The notes under the pieces are model-generated. The model was not told where the DNA came from, did not search any database, and worked only from the letters and a program-made list of their open reading frames with translations. Shown here piece after piece: positions 54,976-63,795 of a DNA stretch of 64,000 bases. The position numbers and the translations under genes are program-made. This stretch comes from RPRB01 sp035501615 (GTDB lineage: Bacteria; Myxococcota; Myxococcia; Myxococcales; Myxococcaceae): assembly GCA_035501615.1 (NCBI GenBank), contig DATJVY010000008.1, forward strand, positions 7,534 through 71,533, in the 5' to 3' direction. Numbering within the stretch: the stretch's first letter is position 1; every line of letters begins with the position of its first letter.

Positions 54976-56637
54976 ATGGCCCTCTCCGAGGTGGACGTGG
55001 TGGTGGTGGGCAGCGGCGCGGGCGGCGCCCCGATGGCGCTCCAGCTGGGGCGCGCCGGGTACAAGGTGGTGCTCCTCGAGAAGGGCCCCGAGTATGGCCT
55101 GGCCGACTACACCCACGACGAGATCGCGATCAGCCGTCGCAACTTCTTCATGCCCCTGCCCTGGGACGAGCCGCACCTCTGGCGGGTGGGGCAGAACGGA
55201 AAGTACTCCCGCACCAACCACGCCTGGACCGCCAACTGCGTCGGTGGCGGCACGGTTCACATGAGCGGCTTCTTCTACCGGCTGAAGCCGGTGGACTTCC
55301 GGATGAAGTCGATGCTCGGTGCTCCGCCGGGCTCGACGGTGGTGGACTGGCCCATCCGCTACGAGGATCTGCTGCCCTACTACGAGCAGGTGGAGGAGGA
55401 GATCGGCGTCTCGGGCGTGGTGACCGAGCACCCCTGGTCCGAGCCCCGCCGCAAGCCGTACCCGCTGCCACCGCTCGACGAGCACCCCATCGCGAAGGAG
55501 ATCGACCGCGCGGGGAAGAAGATCGGCGTGCATCCCTACCCGACGGCCCGGGCGATCAACAGCCGCCCGTACAAGGGGCGTGCGGGCTGCATCTACTGCC
55601 CGCTCTGCGGCAGCTTCGGCTGCGAGACCGGCGCGAAGTCCAGCACCCAGGCGGCGCTCGTTCCCCTCGCCCTGGCCACCGGCAAGGTGGAGCTCCGGTC
55701 CCGCTGCATGGCCCGCAGCGTGGAGGTCACCGCCGACGGGCGAGCGAAGAGCGTCGTCTACATCGACGAGAACGGGACGCTCCAGGAGCAACCGGCGCGC
55801 ATCGTGGTGGTCTCCTGCACCGCGGTGGAGAGCGCCCGGCTGCTCCTGAACTCGCGCTCGGCGCGCTGGCCGAAGGGGCTGGCCAACGACAGCGGGCTGG
55901 TCGGCAAGAACCTTTCCTTCAGCGGCTTCGGCCGCTCCCGGGCCAGCTTCCGCATCTCCAAGCGGAAAGAGAGCTGGCCCTGGCTGGACGACCGCGCGCC
56001 CTTCGTGCAGCGCAGCCTCTCCGACCACTACGTCCTCCCCGCGTCGACGAAGCTGGGGAGCCGCAAGGGCGGGGCGATCGGCTTCCTCTGGGAGCACCCC
56101 TCGCCGATCAGCGCGGGCATCGTCCTCGCCCAGGGCGGCAAGGGCGCCTTCGGCAAGGAGCTGAAGGAGCGGTTCCGGGTGTTCCGCGACAGCAAGGTGC
56201 TGCAGTTCGAGACCTACGCCGAGTGGCTCCCCACGGCGGGGACCTCGGTCGCCATCGAGGACTCGGTGCTCGACCGCCACGGGCTTCCGGTGGCGGCCAT
56301 CACCATCGACCGGCACCCCGCGGACCTCCCGGTCACCCGCTACCTCATCGACCGCGGCGAGGACCTGCTCAAGGCGATGGAGCCGGACGCGGTGTGGAGG
56401 GTCACCGAGGCGGGCGAGACCACCATCCTCCAGCACGGAACCTGTCGCTTCGGGAAGGACCCGGCCTCGAGCGTGCTGGACCCCGACTGCCGTGCCCACA
56501 CCGTCCCCAACCTCTACGTGGTGGACGGTAGCTTCATGCCGACCAGCGGTGGCAATCCCAACACCCTCACCATCATGGCCAACGCCTACCGGGTGGCGGA
56601 CCGTCTGGTGACGCGGATGAAAACGGGAAAGATCTAG
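54976..56637 (+). CDS. GMC family FAD-dependent oxidoreductase
   Basis: The 553-residue protein begins VDVVVVGSGAGGAPMALQLG, the FAD-binding Rossmann motif. It has the GMC middle region NCVGGGTVHMSGFFYRLKP and ends QHGTCRFGKDPASSVLDPDC with His487, then VVDGSFMPTSGGNPNTLTIM. A Cys cluster (GCIYCPLCGSFGC) occurs at ~208-220, reminiscent of iron-sulphur-binding insertions in some sugar dehydrogenases. It lacks its own signal peptide and probably leaves the cell with the Tat-signal subunit. The substrate is unknown, perhaps a sugar or alcohol. No cytochrome subunit is present downstream. Confidence 0.88.
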   Translation: MALSEVDVVVVGSGAGGAPMALQLGRAGYKVVLLEKGPEYGLADYTHDEIAISRRNFFMPLPWDEPHLWRVGQNGKYSRTNHAWTANCVGGGTVHMSGFFYRLKPVDFRMKSMLGAPPGSTVVDWPIRYEDLLPYYEQVEEEIGVSGVVTEHPWSEPRRKPYPLPPLDEHPIAKEIDRAGKKIGVHPYPTARAINSRPYKGRAGCIYCPLCGSFGCETGAKSSTQAALVPLALATGKVELRSRCMARSVEVTADGRAKSVVYIDENGTLQEQPARIVVVSCTAVESARLLLNSRSARWPKGLANDSGLVGKNLSFSGFGRSRASFRISKRKESWPWLDDRAPFVQRSLSDHYVLPASTKLGSRKGGAIGFLWEHPSPISAGIVLAQGGKGAFGKELKERFRVFRDSKVLQFETYAEWLPTAGTSVAIEDSVLDRHGLPVAAITIDRHPADLPVTRYLIDRGEDLLKAMEPDAVWRVTEAGETTILQHGTCRFGKDPASSVLDPDCRAHTVPNLYVVDGSFMPTSGGNPNTLTIMANAYRVADRLVTRMKTGKI

Positions 56638-57143
56638 TTCACCGTCGAGGTGATCTCGATCTTCATGAGGTACGTCGCCTCGAGGTCGCTCTTGAACGAG
56701 ATGAGGTGCTCGTCGTTCTCGAGGAGGTTCGCGCTCCGCTCGAAGACGCCGGTGGAGTTGGACTCGGTGGCCACGGTCTGCCCTTCGACGTCGGCGCGGA
56801 TGCTGCCCTTGCACCCGGTCTCGTACCAGACGATGGAGGTCAGGGTGCCGACCGCCGAGATGTTGTCGAAGTAGAAGCTGACGGTCACCTGGCTGGGCTG
56901 CTCGATCTGCACGATGACCTTCCCGTCACCCGGGAAGCGGCCCTGGATGTAACTCTCGTTCCCGATGAAACAGCTCGCGGTCACGTTGCAGACCGGCCAG
57001 CTCCCGTTGCAGGCGTCCAGCACCCGCGCGCCGATGAAGTCGTCGCGACCGCTGCTACACCCACAGAGCCACACCAGCACCACCGCGATGCATGCCGCTC
57101 GTCGCTGGAAGGGGCTGCGTGGGATCGGTAGACTTCGTTCCAT
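56634..57143 (-). CDS. small lipoprotein of unknown function
   Basis: There are 169 residues from the ATG at 57143. A long basic N-terminus (SLPIPRSPFQRRAAC) leads to VVLVWLCGCSSG, with the lipobox Cys at the second cysteine. The mature part is beta-rich with four or more Cys (LDACNGSWPVCNVTASCFIG). The start codon shares two bases with the divergent gene's ATG (CATG at 57141-57144) and the stop shares bases with the GMC gene stop (CTAG at 56634-56637). No family is recognised. Confidence 0.75.
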   Translation of the reverse strand: MERSLPIPRSPFQRRAACIAVVLVWLCGCSSGRDDFIGARVLDACNGSWPVCNVTASCFIGNESYIQGRFPGDGKVIVQIEQPSQVTVSFYFDNISAVGTLTSIVWYETGCKGSIRADVEGQTVATESNSTGVFERSANLLENDEHLISFKSDLEATYLMKIEITSTVN

Positions 57144-57594
57144 GATCAAGCGCGTTCTCGTCCTCTGTGCGGTGCTGCTCGGCGCTGCGGGCCTCGGCTG
57201 TGGCGGCAGCTCCGGAGGCACCGGAGATCTCCCGGTCAAGCCGCAGATCGTCACCGATCGCGATTCTATCGTGGACCAGGCGATCTACGCGGGCCAGCAA
57301 AAGAATCAGACCCTCCAGGTCACCGACAAGGGTCAGCAGGACCTGGTGGTGAGTGGATATACGCTCAGCGGCGACCCCGGGGTGGTCCTCCTCAACAGCA
57401 CGTTGATCCAGGCCTCCGACGGCTCGATGAACAACACGGTGAAGTCCAACCAGACGGCCTTCATCTCCATGACCTGCAAGCCGACCAACGTGGGCCAGAC
57501 GGTCACCGCGACCCTCACCATCAACTCCAACGCCGAGAATTCTCCCACCAAGACGGTGAGCGTGAGCTGCGGCCCGGCCGTCGCTCCTCCTTGA
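57142..57594 (+). CDS. small lipoprotein with Ig-like (choice-of-anchor-type) domain
   Basis: The 150-residue protein has a lipoprotein signal (LVLCAVLLGAAGLGCGG). The mature part is a single beta-sandwich-like domain: NQTLQVTDKGQQDLVVSGYT, TAFISMTCKPTNVGQTVTAT, LTINSNAENSPTKTVSVSCG. This pattern resembles Hydin/SPD-2-like or choice-of-anchor-D modules of surface proteins, with two Cys placed to form a disulphide. It is divergent from, and overlaps at the start codon with, the previous lipoprotein gene. It ends 10 bases before the convergent 770-residue lipoprotein. Confidence 0.75.
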   Translation: MIKRVLVLCAVLLGAAGLGCGGSSGGTGDLPVKPQIVTDRDSIVDQAIYAGQQKNQTLQVTDKGQQDLVVSGYTLSGDPGVVLLNSTLIQASDGSMNNTVKSNQTAFISMTCKPTNVGQTVTATLTINSNAENSPTKTVSVSCGPAVAPP

Positions 57595-57604
57595 TGTTTT
57601 CTCG

Positions 57605-59917
57605 CTAGTTGTTGGTGAAGTTGCAGGGTGTGGGGCAGTTGAGGCTCCCGCCCCCCTGCGGCGTGAAGGCGTAGGGGTACGCCCCGAAGCCGGTCTGCAC
57701 CGTGTAGGGGATGTTGGTCACCCAGGTCGTCCGGTTGATGGGGAACACCGAGACGAACATCGTCGCGGTGCCCGAGGCCGGGACCAGCCGCTGCTCCAGG
57801 CACCCGCAGGCGTAGTCGCGCAGCACGGTGAGGACGTCCCCGGTGGGCATGGTGCCGGCGTAGGAGCGGTCGTAGGCCGGCTCGAGCGGCGTCTGCTGGG
57901 GGTTGAAGTTCCACCAGGAGGTGACCGCCGAGTTGTCGTAGATGAGGCCCAGCTGGCTCCCGCCGTTCTGGGTGCGGGTCTGCACGCTGGCGCAGTCCAC
58001 CCCGCCGTCGGGCACGCAGAAGCCGAGGCGGATGCCCAGGTCGTACGGGGCGCCGTTCAGCGACGCGGAGGGGATGCTCCACTGGAAGAACAGCCGGGCG
58101 TCGGCCACCGCCCCGACCGGGATGCTCACCGCGAAGGTGTCCACGTCGTCGCCGCGGCCGTCGTAGTCCTTCACGTCGGTGATCGGCGCGATGCCCAGCG
58201 AGGTGTCGGTGGCCCCGATGCCGTAGCTCAGGTAGCCGGTGAGCGGGGTGACCGGACCGCCGCTGCCGGCGGTGGCCGGCCGGTTCGGATCCGGTACTGC
58301 CTCGGCGCCGTCGGGCTCGGTCATCCAGTCCACCGCGATGGTGTAGTCGGTGTCGTCCGCCCAGTTGGTACCGTCGTCCTCGAAGAGGAAGACGTACTCG
58401 GTGTTCGCCACGTTGGGCGGCACCTGGAGCACCGCCTCGAAGTTGGCCAGGTTCGGGAACACCCCGGCGTCGGGGTTCTCGTAGCGCGCCGACTGGAGGC
58501 ACTGCGGGGTCGGGGCCTGACAGAGGTTGGTGGCGATCGGGTAGTTGTAGTTGCTGACGTCGGCGCTGATGATGCACACCCCGGCGTCACCCGCGGCGCA
58601 GGCAGAGACGTCGGCAGCGTTCACCAGCGTGGTGACGTTCAGGAGCCGGTCCTTCGGCCCCGGCACCGGCGGGAAGCGGGCCGGCGCGTTCGAGGGCGTC
58701 ACCTTGTAGTGGAGCAGCGTGGGCCCGGCCGTCGCCCCCACCAGGCGAACCCGGTAGTAGTCCGGGTCGGGCACGAAGCTGATCCGCCCGGTGATGGTGC
58801 CCGACGAGCCCGGCCCGGCCAGCGACAGGTCCGGGCTGGGCTTGGCAAGCGCGTCGCCGATGGTGTTGTTCGGCTCGGAGGGGTCCTGCAGCGGGACGAT
58901 GATGACCTCGACCTTGTACTTGAAGCTCAGATCCCCGGGCGGGATGACGGTCGAGTTGTTCGGGTCGACGTAGGCGCGCACCTCGAGAGTGTACGTCCCG
59001 GCCATGGTGAGCAGGCGCGCGGTGCCGACCTGCACCTGGTTGGGGCTCACCGTCGAGCCCACCGACGACGAGTCGGTGGCCACCACCGTCCCGGTGGGAT
59101 CGCGGATGAAGTACTCCAGCCGGTAGCGGTGTGGCGGCGGACAGACGGTGATGGGGCAGTCCTGCGAGATTCGGATCCACATCACGTTGGGGGCGGGTGG
59201 GGCGATCGGCTGCGAGACGATGGAGTAGTAGTCCACGTCCCCCGGGGTGGAGAGGTAGCCGCCATTGGTTCCCTGGACCCCGCCGTTGGTTCCCGCGGAG
59301 AGCGTGACGGGCGTCGCGGTGGCCGGCGTGTCGTTGGGCTCGTTGGTGTCCGGATCGCCGATGACCTCGACGAAGATGCTGTAGGGCGAGAGGTTGTCGA
59401 AGGCCTTCCCGCTGGCGTCCTGGACGAGCAGATAGATGTCGTTGTTCGGCTTGGTGTACTTGAACGTCAGGTCGATGAGGTTGGGCGGCATCTGCCCGTG
59501 CTGGTCCGTCGCCGCGGCGAGGCTGTTCCCCAGGACGCCGTTGTTGGAGTCGAGGACGTTGATCTGGAGGTTGACCGCGGTGTTGAAGAACCCGGCGTCC
59601 TGCCCCGGCCCGGGCGCGTAGCCGGCCACGATGTGGACGATGGCCCGCGGGGGAAGCGCGCCCACGTTCACCACCCACCAGTCCTTGTCGCCCTGCTGCT
59701 GGATGTACTCGGTGACCGTCTTGCCGAGCGTGATCCGGCACTCGGCGTTGGCCGCCGCGTCCTGGGAGGTGTTGCAGTTCAGGTCGGGGTGGGTGATGAC
59801 CGAGGCGGGCACCTCGCCCACCTCGCCCTTGCAGGCCGCGAGCAGCCCGGCCAGCAGGAGCCCCAACAGGAAGCGCGGAGCCCGGTGCGTACGGGCGCCG
59901 GGAACGGCACGGCTCAT
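57605..59917 (-). CDS. large lipoprotein with repeated beta-sandwich (PPC-like) domains
   Basis: The 770-residue protein has a lipoprotein signal (FLLGLLLAGLLAACKG). The mature part contains at least four similar modules with EPNDTPATATPVTLSAG or EPNNTIGDALAKPS starts, followed by strands such as VDYYSIVSQP, DPDYYRVRLVG and YTLEVRAYV. This is the pattern of bacterial pre-peptidase C-terminal domains, which are often Ca2+- or polymer-binding, on the surface or in the periplasm. No catalytic domain is visible. It is the last gene of a probable operon with the two VWA lipoproteins upstream (39-base gap). Confidence 0.8.
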   Translation of the reverse strand: MSRAVPGARTHRAPRFLLGLLLAGLLAACKGEVGEVPASVITHPDLNCNTSQDAAANAECRITLGKTVTEYIQQQGDKDWWVVNVGALPPRAIVHIVAGYAPGPGQDAGFFNTAVNLQINVLDSNNGVLGNSLAAATDQHGQMPPNLIDLTFKYTKPNNDIYLLVQDASGKAFDNLSPYSIFVEVIGDPDTNEPNDTPATATPVTLSAGTNGGVQGTNGGYLSTPGDVDYYSIVSQPIAPPAPNVMWIRISQDCPITVCPPPHRYRLEYFIRDPTGTVVATDSSSVGSTVSPNQVQVGTARLLTMAGTYTLEVRAYVDPNNSTVIPPGDLSFKYKVEVIIVPLQDPSEPNNTIGDALAKPSPDLSLAGPGSSGTITGRISFVPDPDYYRVRLVGATAGPTLLHYKVTPSNAPARFPPVPGPKDRLLNVTTLVNAADVSACAAGDAGVCIISADVSNYNYPIATNLCQAPTPQCLQSARYENPDAGVFPNLANFEAVLQVPPNVANTEYVFLFEDDGTNWADDTDYTIAVDWMTEPDGAEAVPDPNRPATAGSGGPVTPLTGYLSYGIGATDTSLGIAPITDVKDYDGRGDDVDTFAVSIPVGAVADARLFFQWSIPSASLNGAPYDLGIRLGFCVPDGGVDCASVQTRTQNGGSQLGLIYDNSAVTSWWNFNPQQTPLEPAYDRSYAGTMPTGDVLTVLRDYACGCLEQRLVPASGTATMFVSVFPINRTTWVTNIPYTVQTGFGAYPYAFTPQGGGSLNCPTPCNFTNN

Positions 59918-59956
59918 CGGTCCTCCAGTGGGCCAGCGACGGGGGCGCCAGCCTCC

Positions 59957-61768
59957 CTACGGTCCGCCGTCCGTCCCGGCGTCGGCACCGCCGAGGACGT
60001 AGCAGCTGGGAATGAAGTCGGTGGGCTGCACGCGGATGATGCCGTCCACGGGCTCCTTGACGCCTGCCACGGGGTACCGCGCCTGGCGGGTCCGGTAGGT
60101 GCGAAGGATGGTGCGGCCGGTCGGATCGTCCGCGGGCAGCATGGCGATGGAGATCTGGATCTCGTTGAACCCGGCACCGTAGCCGATGCCCCCGTCAGCG
60201 AAGAGGTAGCCGCCATCGGGACGGAAGGTCTGGACGCCGTTCACCCAGACGCCGCCGTCCGGGCGGTAGTCGAGGGTGGGCACCAGCGAGACGTTCTCGA
60301 CGCGGAAGATGTAGCACTGCCGGCCCTGCTCATCGACCGGCCCGTCCTCCTGGAGCACGTAGCGATACCCGTTCACCCCGAGGGTGGCGGTGTCCGCCAG
60401 GAGGGGATTGGTGTGCAGCCGGACCTCGTTGCGGTTCACCAGCCCGTCGTTGTCCGGGTCCTGGTCCATGTCCTGGGCGGAGGGCTGCGTCCCCAGCTGC
60501 CACTCGATGCTGTCCGGGACGCCGTCGTTGTCGGAGTCGATGAGGGTCGAGTTGGTGCCGATGATCTGCTCGTCGCAGTCGGTGATGCCGTCGCAGTCGC
60601 TGTCGACGCCGCGCAGGGCGGGAGGGCAGCCGGGGTCCAGCCCACCGCCGTCGGGGAGCATGAAGCCCAGGGGGTTGAAGCTCGCGCCCAGCTTGGCGAA
60701 GTGGACCTCGACCCCGTCGCTGAAGCCGTCTCCGTCGGTGTCCGGATTGTTGGGATCGGTCCCCAGGGCGAGCTCCTCGGCGTCGGTGAGCCCGTCGAGA
60801 TCGCTGTCTCCATCGCCGGCGTCCGCCGGCGAGTCGGGCGGGGCGGACATGTTCGAGGCCACGAATTCCATGAGCACGTAGGATCTTCGCGTCTGGCCGA
60901 TGTTGAAGTTGAGGAAGTTGACCGACTCGTTGTTCCGGAAGTCGCGGAAGTTGCCTCCGCCGATCTCGGCCATCTTCTGCAGCCGCTCGGCGTCCTGGTT
61001 GATGATCAGGAGCGGGCAGCCGGCGTCGCCGGTCACGTCGCAGATGCTCGACACCGGCTGCACCGGCGCGAAGACGTGCACGGTGTTGAAGACCACGTCG
61101 TCGACCAGGATCCGCAGCTGGCGGATCCGCTTCACCGCGTCACCCTGGAAGAGCTCGTCGTCCTGGTTGAAGGTGGGGTGGCCGTCGGAGAGGAAGATGA
61201 CGATGTACTTGGGGAGCGCCTCGGCATTCGCCCCGGTGGCGTTGTTCCGGCTCTGGGTGATGTCGGTGCTGAGCAGCGCGTAGATGTCCGCCAGCGCCTT
61301 CACGAAGTCAGTCGAGTCGCGGTTGGCGTTGGGGTTGGTGAAGTTGAGGATCTGATCCTCGAGGGTGGTCAGGTCCGCCGGGCTGTAGGCGAGCAGCGGG
61401 TCGAAGACCGGCAACCCGCTCTTGGTCAAGTTGGCGGTGGTGCTCCCCGCGAAGAGCATCACGCTGAAGAAGATGTTCGGGTCGCGAGGGAGCGAGTTCA
61501 GGAGGTCCACCACCGCGAAGGCCCGGGTCCCGTTCGGGTCGCTGACCCGCATCGACTGCGAGGCGTCGAAGGCGAAGAGGATCTTGATCGGCCGGACGAC
61601 GTCGTTGGTCCCCAGGGTGCAGAAGCGCCCCTCGAGGGTGACGGTCCGGTCGGTGGGGAGCTCGTCCCGCCGCCGTTCGTCGTAGAGGTAACTTTGCGTG
61701 CAGGCGATTCCGAGGCCGAGGAGTCCTGCCAGGGCCGCAGCGAGGAGCCGCGCCCGCGGGTGACTCAC
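59957..61768 (-). CDS. VWA-domain lipoprotein with thrombospondin type 3 repeats
   Basis: There are 603 residues from a GTG that overlaps the stop of the paralogue upstream by 4 bases. The lipoprotein signal ends LLGLGIACTQ. Residues ~60-290 are a von Willebrand A domain with the MIDAS start FAFDASQSM and VIFLSDGHPTF. Residues ~320-460 are thrombospondin type 3 Ca2+-binding loops (DGDSDLDGLTDAEELALGTD, DTDGDGFSDGVEVHF, DSDNDGVPDSIEWQLGT). The remaining C-terminus is beta-rich. It is a surface-exposed, Ca2+-dependent adhesin-like protein by inference. Confidence 0.9.
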   Translation of the reverse strand: MSHPRARLLAAALAGLLGLGIACTQSYLYDERRRDELPTDRTVTLEGRFCTLGTNDVVRPIKILFAFDASQSMRVSDPNGTRAFAVVDLLNSLPRDPNIFFSVMLFAGSTTANLTKSGLPVFDPLLAYSPADLTTLEDQILNFTNPNANRDSTDFVKALADIYALLSTDITQSRNNATGANAEALPKYIVIFLSDGHPTFNQDDELFQGDAVKRIRQLRILVDDVVFNTVHVFAPVQPVSSICDVTGDAGCPLLIINQDAERLQKMAEIGGGNFRDFRNNESVNFLNFNIGQTRRSYVLMEFVASNMSAPPDSPADAGDGDSDLDGLTDAEELALGTDPNNPDTDGDGFSDGVEVHFAKLGASFNPLGFMLPDGGGLDPGCPPALRGVDSDCDGITDCDEQIIGTNSTLIDSDNDGVPDSIEWQLGTQPSAQDMDQDPDNDGLVNRNEVRLHTNPLLADTATLGVNGYRYVLQEDGPVDEQGRQCYIFRVENVSLVPTLDYRPDGGVWVNGVQTFRPDGGYLFADGGIGYGAGFNEIQISIAMLPADDPTGRTILRTYRTRQARYPVAGVKEPVDGIIRVQPTDFIPSCYVLGGADAGTDGGP

Positions 61769-63732
61769 GGCGGGGTCCCCTGGCAGCGCGTGCGGTAGTC
61801 CGAGTCGGCGATCAGGAGATTGGGCGGCAGGAAGGCCGCATCGTCCACCTGGAGGTCAGGACCTGCGGGCACGCGAATGCCCGCGGCGTCGTACTGCGCC
61901 CAGGCACAGGCCACCTTCCACACTCCGTAGTCGGACGACACCGCGCTCTCCGGGGATTCGGCGAACCAGATCTTGAACAGATTGTATCCCGCCTGAGCGC
62001 TCACGCCGGGAATCGGCGGTGGAGTCACCAGCTCGAGGTTGCTCACCGCGTAGTCGTAGCAGACGCTCCCGTCCGGCTGCACCTCCGCCGAGGTGGTGTA
62101 CTGAACTGCGGCAAGGTCGTAGAGGTTGCGGTCAGGTCGGGTGGGGTCGGTTCCGGCGCGGATCTCCTCGTCGTCGGCGATCCCGTCGTTGTCGGTGTCG
62201 ACGTTGTAGTTGGGCGTCAGCGGGTCCAGGCCGTACTGTGCCTCGAGCCCGTCGGGGATCCCGTCGCCGTCGGTGTCCACCAGCTCGGGCCGGGTCTTGA
62301 GGTAGGCCTCGGCGAACTGGCTCAGGCCGTCTCCGTCGGTGTCACGGCAGACGCAGTTCCGCGTGAGCGGAGAGTTCGGATCGCATCCCCGGATGTCGAT
62401 CTTCGAGCCGTCGAACCCGAGGTCGCGGTGGATGTACTCGAAGTTGTCGTCGAAGCAATCGCCGTCGGTGTCGGAGAGATTCGGGTTGGTCCCGTCGACG
62501 AAGAGCTGGTCGGTATCGTCCGACAGCCCATCGCCGTCGCTGTCCAGCGAGCGCCCGGTCCCGTTGGGCACGCTCCGCAGCGAGCGGACGATGAGCGACT
62601 TGACGACGTTCTTGCTGGCCAGGGACGTGTAGTCGAGCGCGCCCAGCCCCAGGTTCTGGATGTCCCCGTTGTCGAATTCCTGGAACACGCCGTTTCCGCG
62701 GGCGGCCATCTGCTGCAGCAGCCACCGGGCCACCTGCCGCGCTGCCTGCGGGTACTGCGACGGCGGGGTGTTGGGGTAGACGCCGTAGATGTCCTGGCAG
62801 AGCAGGCCGAGGGCGTTGCAGGTGGCGACGCCCTGGTCGCTGAAGAGCAGGACGGTGTGGAGGCGGATGTCGCCCACGTTGTATGCGGTCTTCAGCTGCA
62901 TGATCTGATCGACGTAGCTGAAGATCTGGTAGTTCTGGTTGCGGTCCGTCCCGGCGACGAAGCCGTTGATCGCGTCGTCACCCTGCGCGTCGGTCAGGTT
63001 GCAGTAGTCCGGGAGCGAGTCCGCCCAGATGAGCTCGGGGTGCGTCGGGTCGGCGTACTGGCTGAGGTTGTCGTTGGCCGAGCAGCGCGGGTACGGCGTG
63101 CCGTCGGTGAGGAAGACGATGACGTACCGCGTTCGGGGGAGCAGCTGGGGATTCGTGGTGTTGGTGTCGGCGATGTCCGAGGCGATGACCCCGTAGGCGT
63201 AGGCCAGCGCGCCCTGCATGTCGGTGCCCTTGCCCAGCTCGGCCTGGAGGTTCTGGAGGTAGGTGTCGATCCCGATCGGCCGCGCGAACCGCTGCCCGGT
63301 CGCCACCGGCGGCCAGACATTCTTCACGTTGGTGTCCCAGGGGACGATGGTGACCGTCACGTTGGGCTGCGTGGCGAACTGCTGCGTCAGCGCCTGGAGC
63401 GCACGGACCCGGCCCGGCGTCTGGATGCCCACCGCGGTCGCGAACTGCTCGCAGAGGCCGGCCACGCCCTGGCTGCCCGGCGGATCGCTGATGCACATCG
63501 AGCCGGACTGGTCGACGAGGAAGACGACCTTCACCGGGAAGCCGGTGGGATCCGGTACATCGGTGCAGACGCGTCCGCGGATCTGCAGGTGGTCGTCCAG
63601 CGCGTTGACCTGCGTTGCCTGCTTCTCCAGCGCAGCGTCGCTGCACGAGGAGAGGACGACGGCGAACGACGACAACACCACGGCGAGCGCGAGGCTCGCC
63701 GTGGTGGAGAACAGCGGGGATTTCGAGTTCAC
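61765..63732 (-). CDS. VWA-domain lipoprotein with thrombospondin type 3 repeats (paralogue)
   Basis: There are 655 residues from the GTG at 63732. The signal has the lipobox LSSCSD. The von Willebrand A domain has VVFLVDQSGSM (complete DxSxS MIDAS) and VIVFLTDGTPYP. Residues ~390-530 hold Ca2+-binding type 3 repeats (DSDGDGLSDDTDQLFVDGTN, DTDGDCFDDNFEYIH, DTDGDGLSQFAEAYL, DTDNDGIADDEEIRAGTDPT). The same domain order as the next gene indicates tandem duplication. Here the MIDAS is perfect (DQSGS); in the neighbour it reads DASQS. The two genes overlap, so they are made together. Confidence 0.9.
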   Translation of the reverse strand: MNSKSPLFSTTASLALAVVLSSFAVVLSSCSDAALEKQATQVNALDDHLQIRGRVCTDVPDPTGFPVKVVFLVDQSGSMCISDPPGSQGVAGLCEQFATAVGIQTPGRVRALQALTQQFATQPNVTVTIVPWDTNVKNVWPPVATGQRFARPIGIDTYLQNLQAELGKGTDMQGALAYAYGVIASDIADTNTTNPQLLPRTRYVIVFLTDGTPYPRCSANDNLSQYADPTHPELIWADSLPDYCNLTDAQGDDAINGFVAGTDRNQNYQIFSYVDQIMQLKTAYNVGDIRLHTVLLFSDQGVATCNALGLLCQDIYGVYPNTPPSQYPQAARQVARWLLQQMAARGNGVFQEFDNGDIQNLGLGALDYTSLASKNVVKSLIVRSLRSVPNGTGRSLDSDGDGLSDDTDQLFVDGTNPNLSDTDGDCFDDNFEYIHRDLGFDGSKIDIRGCDPNSPLTRNCVCRDTDGDGLSQFAEAYLKTRPELVDTDGDGIPDGLEAQYGLDPLTPNYNVDTDNDGIADDEEIRAGTDPTRPDRNLYDLAAVQYTTSAEVQPDGSVCYDYAVSNLELVTPPPIPGVSAQAGYNLFKIWFAESPESAVSSDYGVWKVACAWAQYDAAGIRVPAGPDLQVDDAAFLPPNLLIADSDYRTRCQGTPP

Positions 63733-63795
63733 GGTCCTGGCGTACTGTCCGGGCGAAGGGTTTGAGCGAAATCCCCCCGTGGGGCCGGGCGCCGG

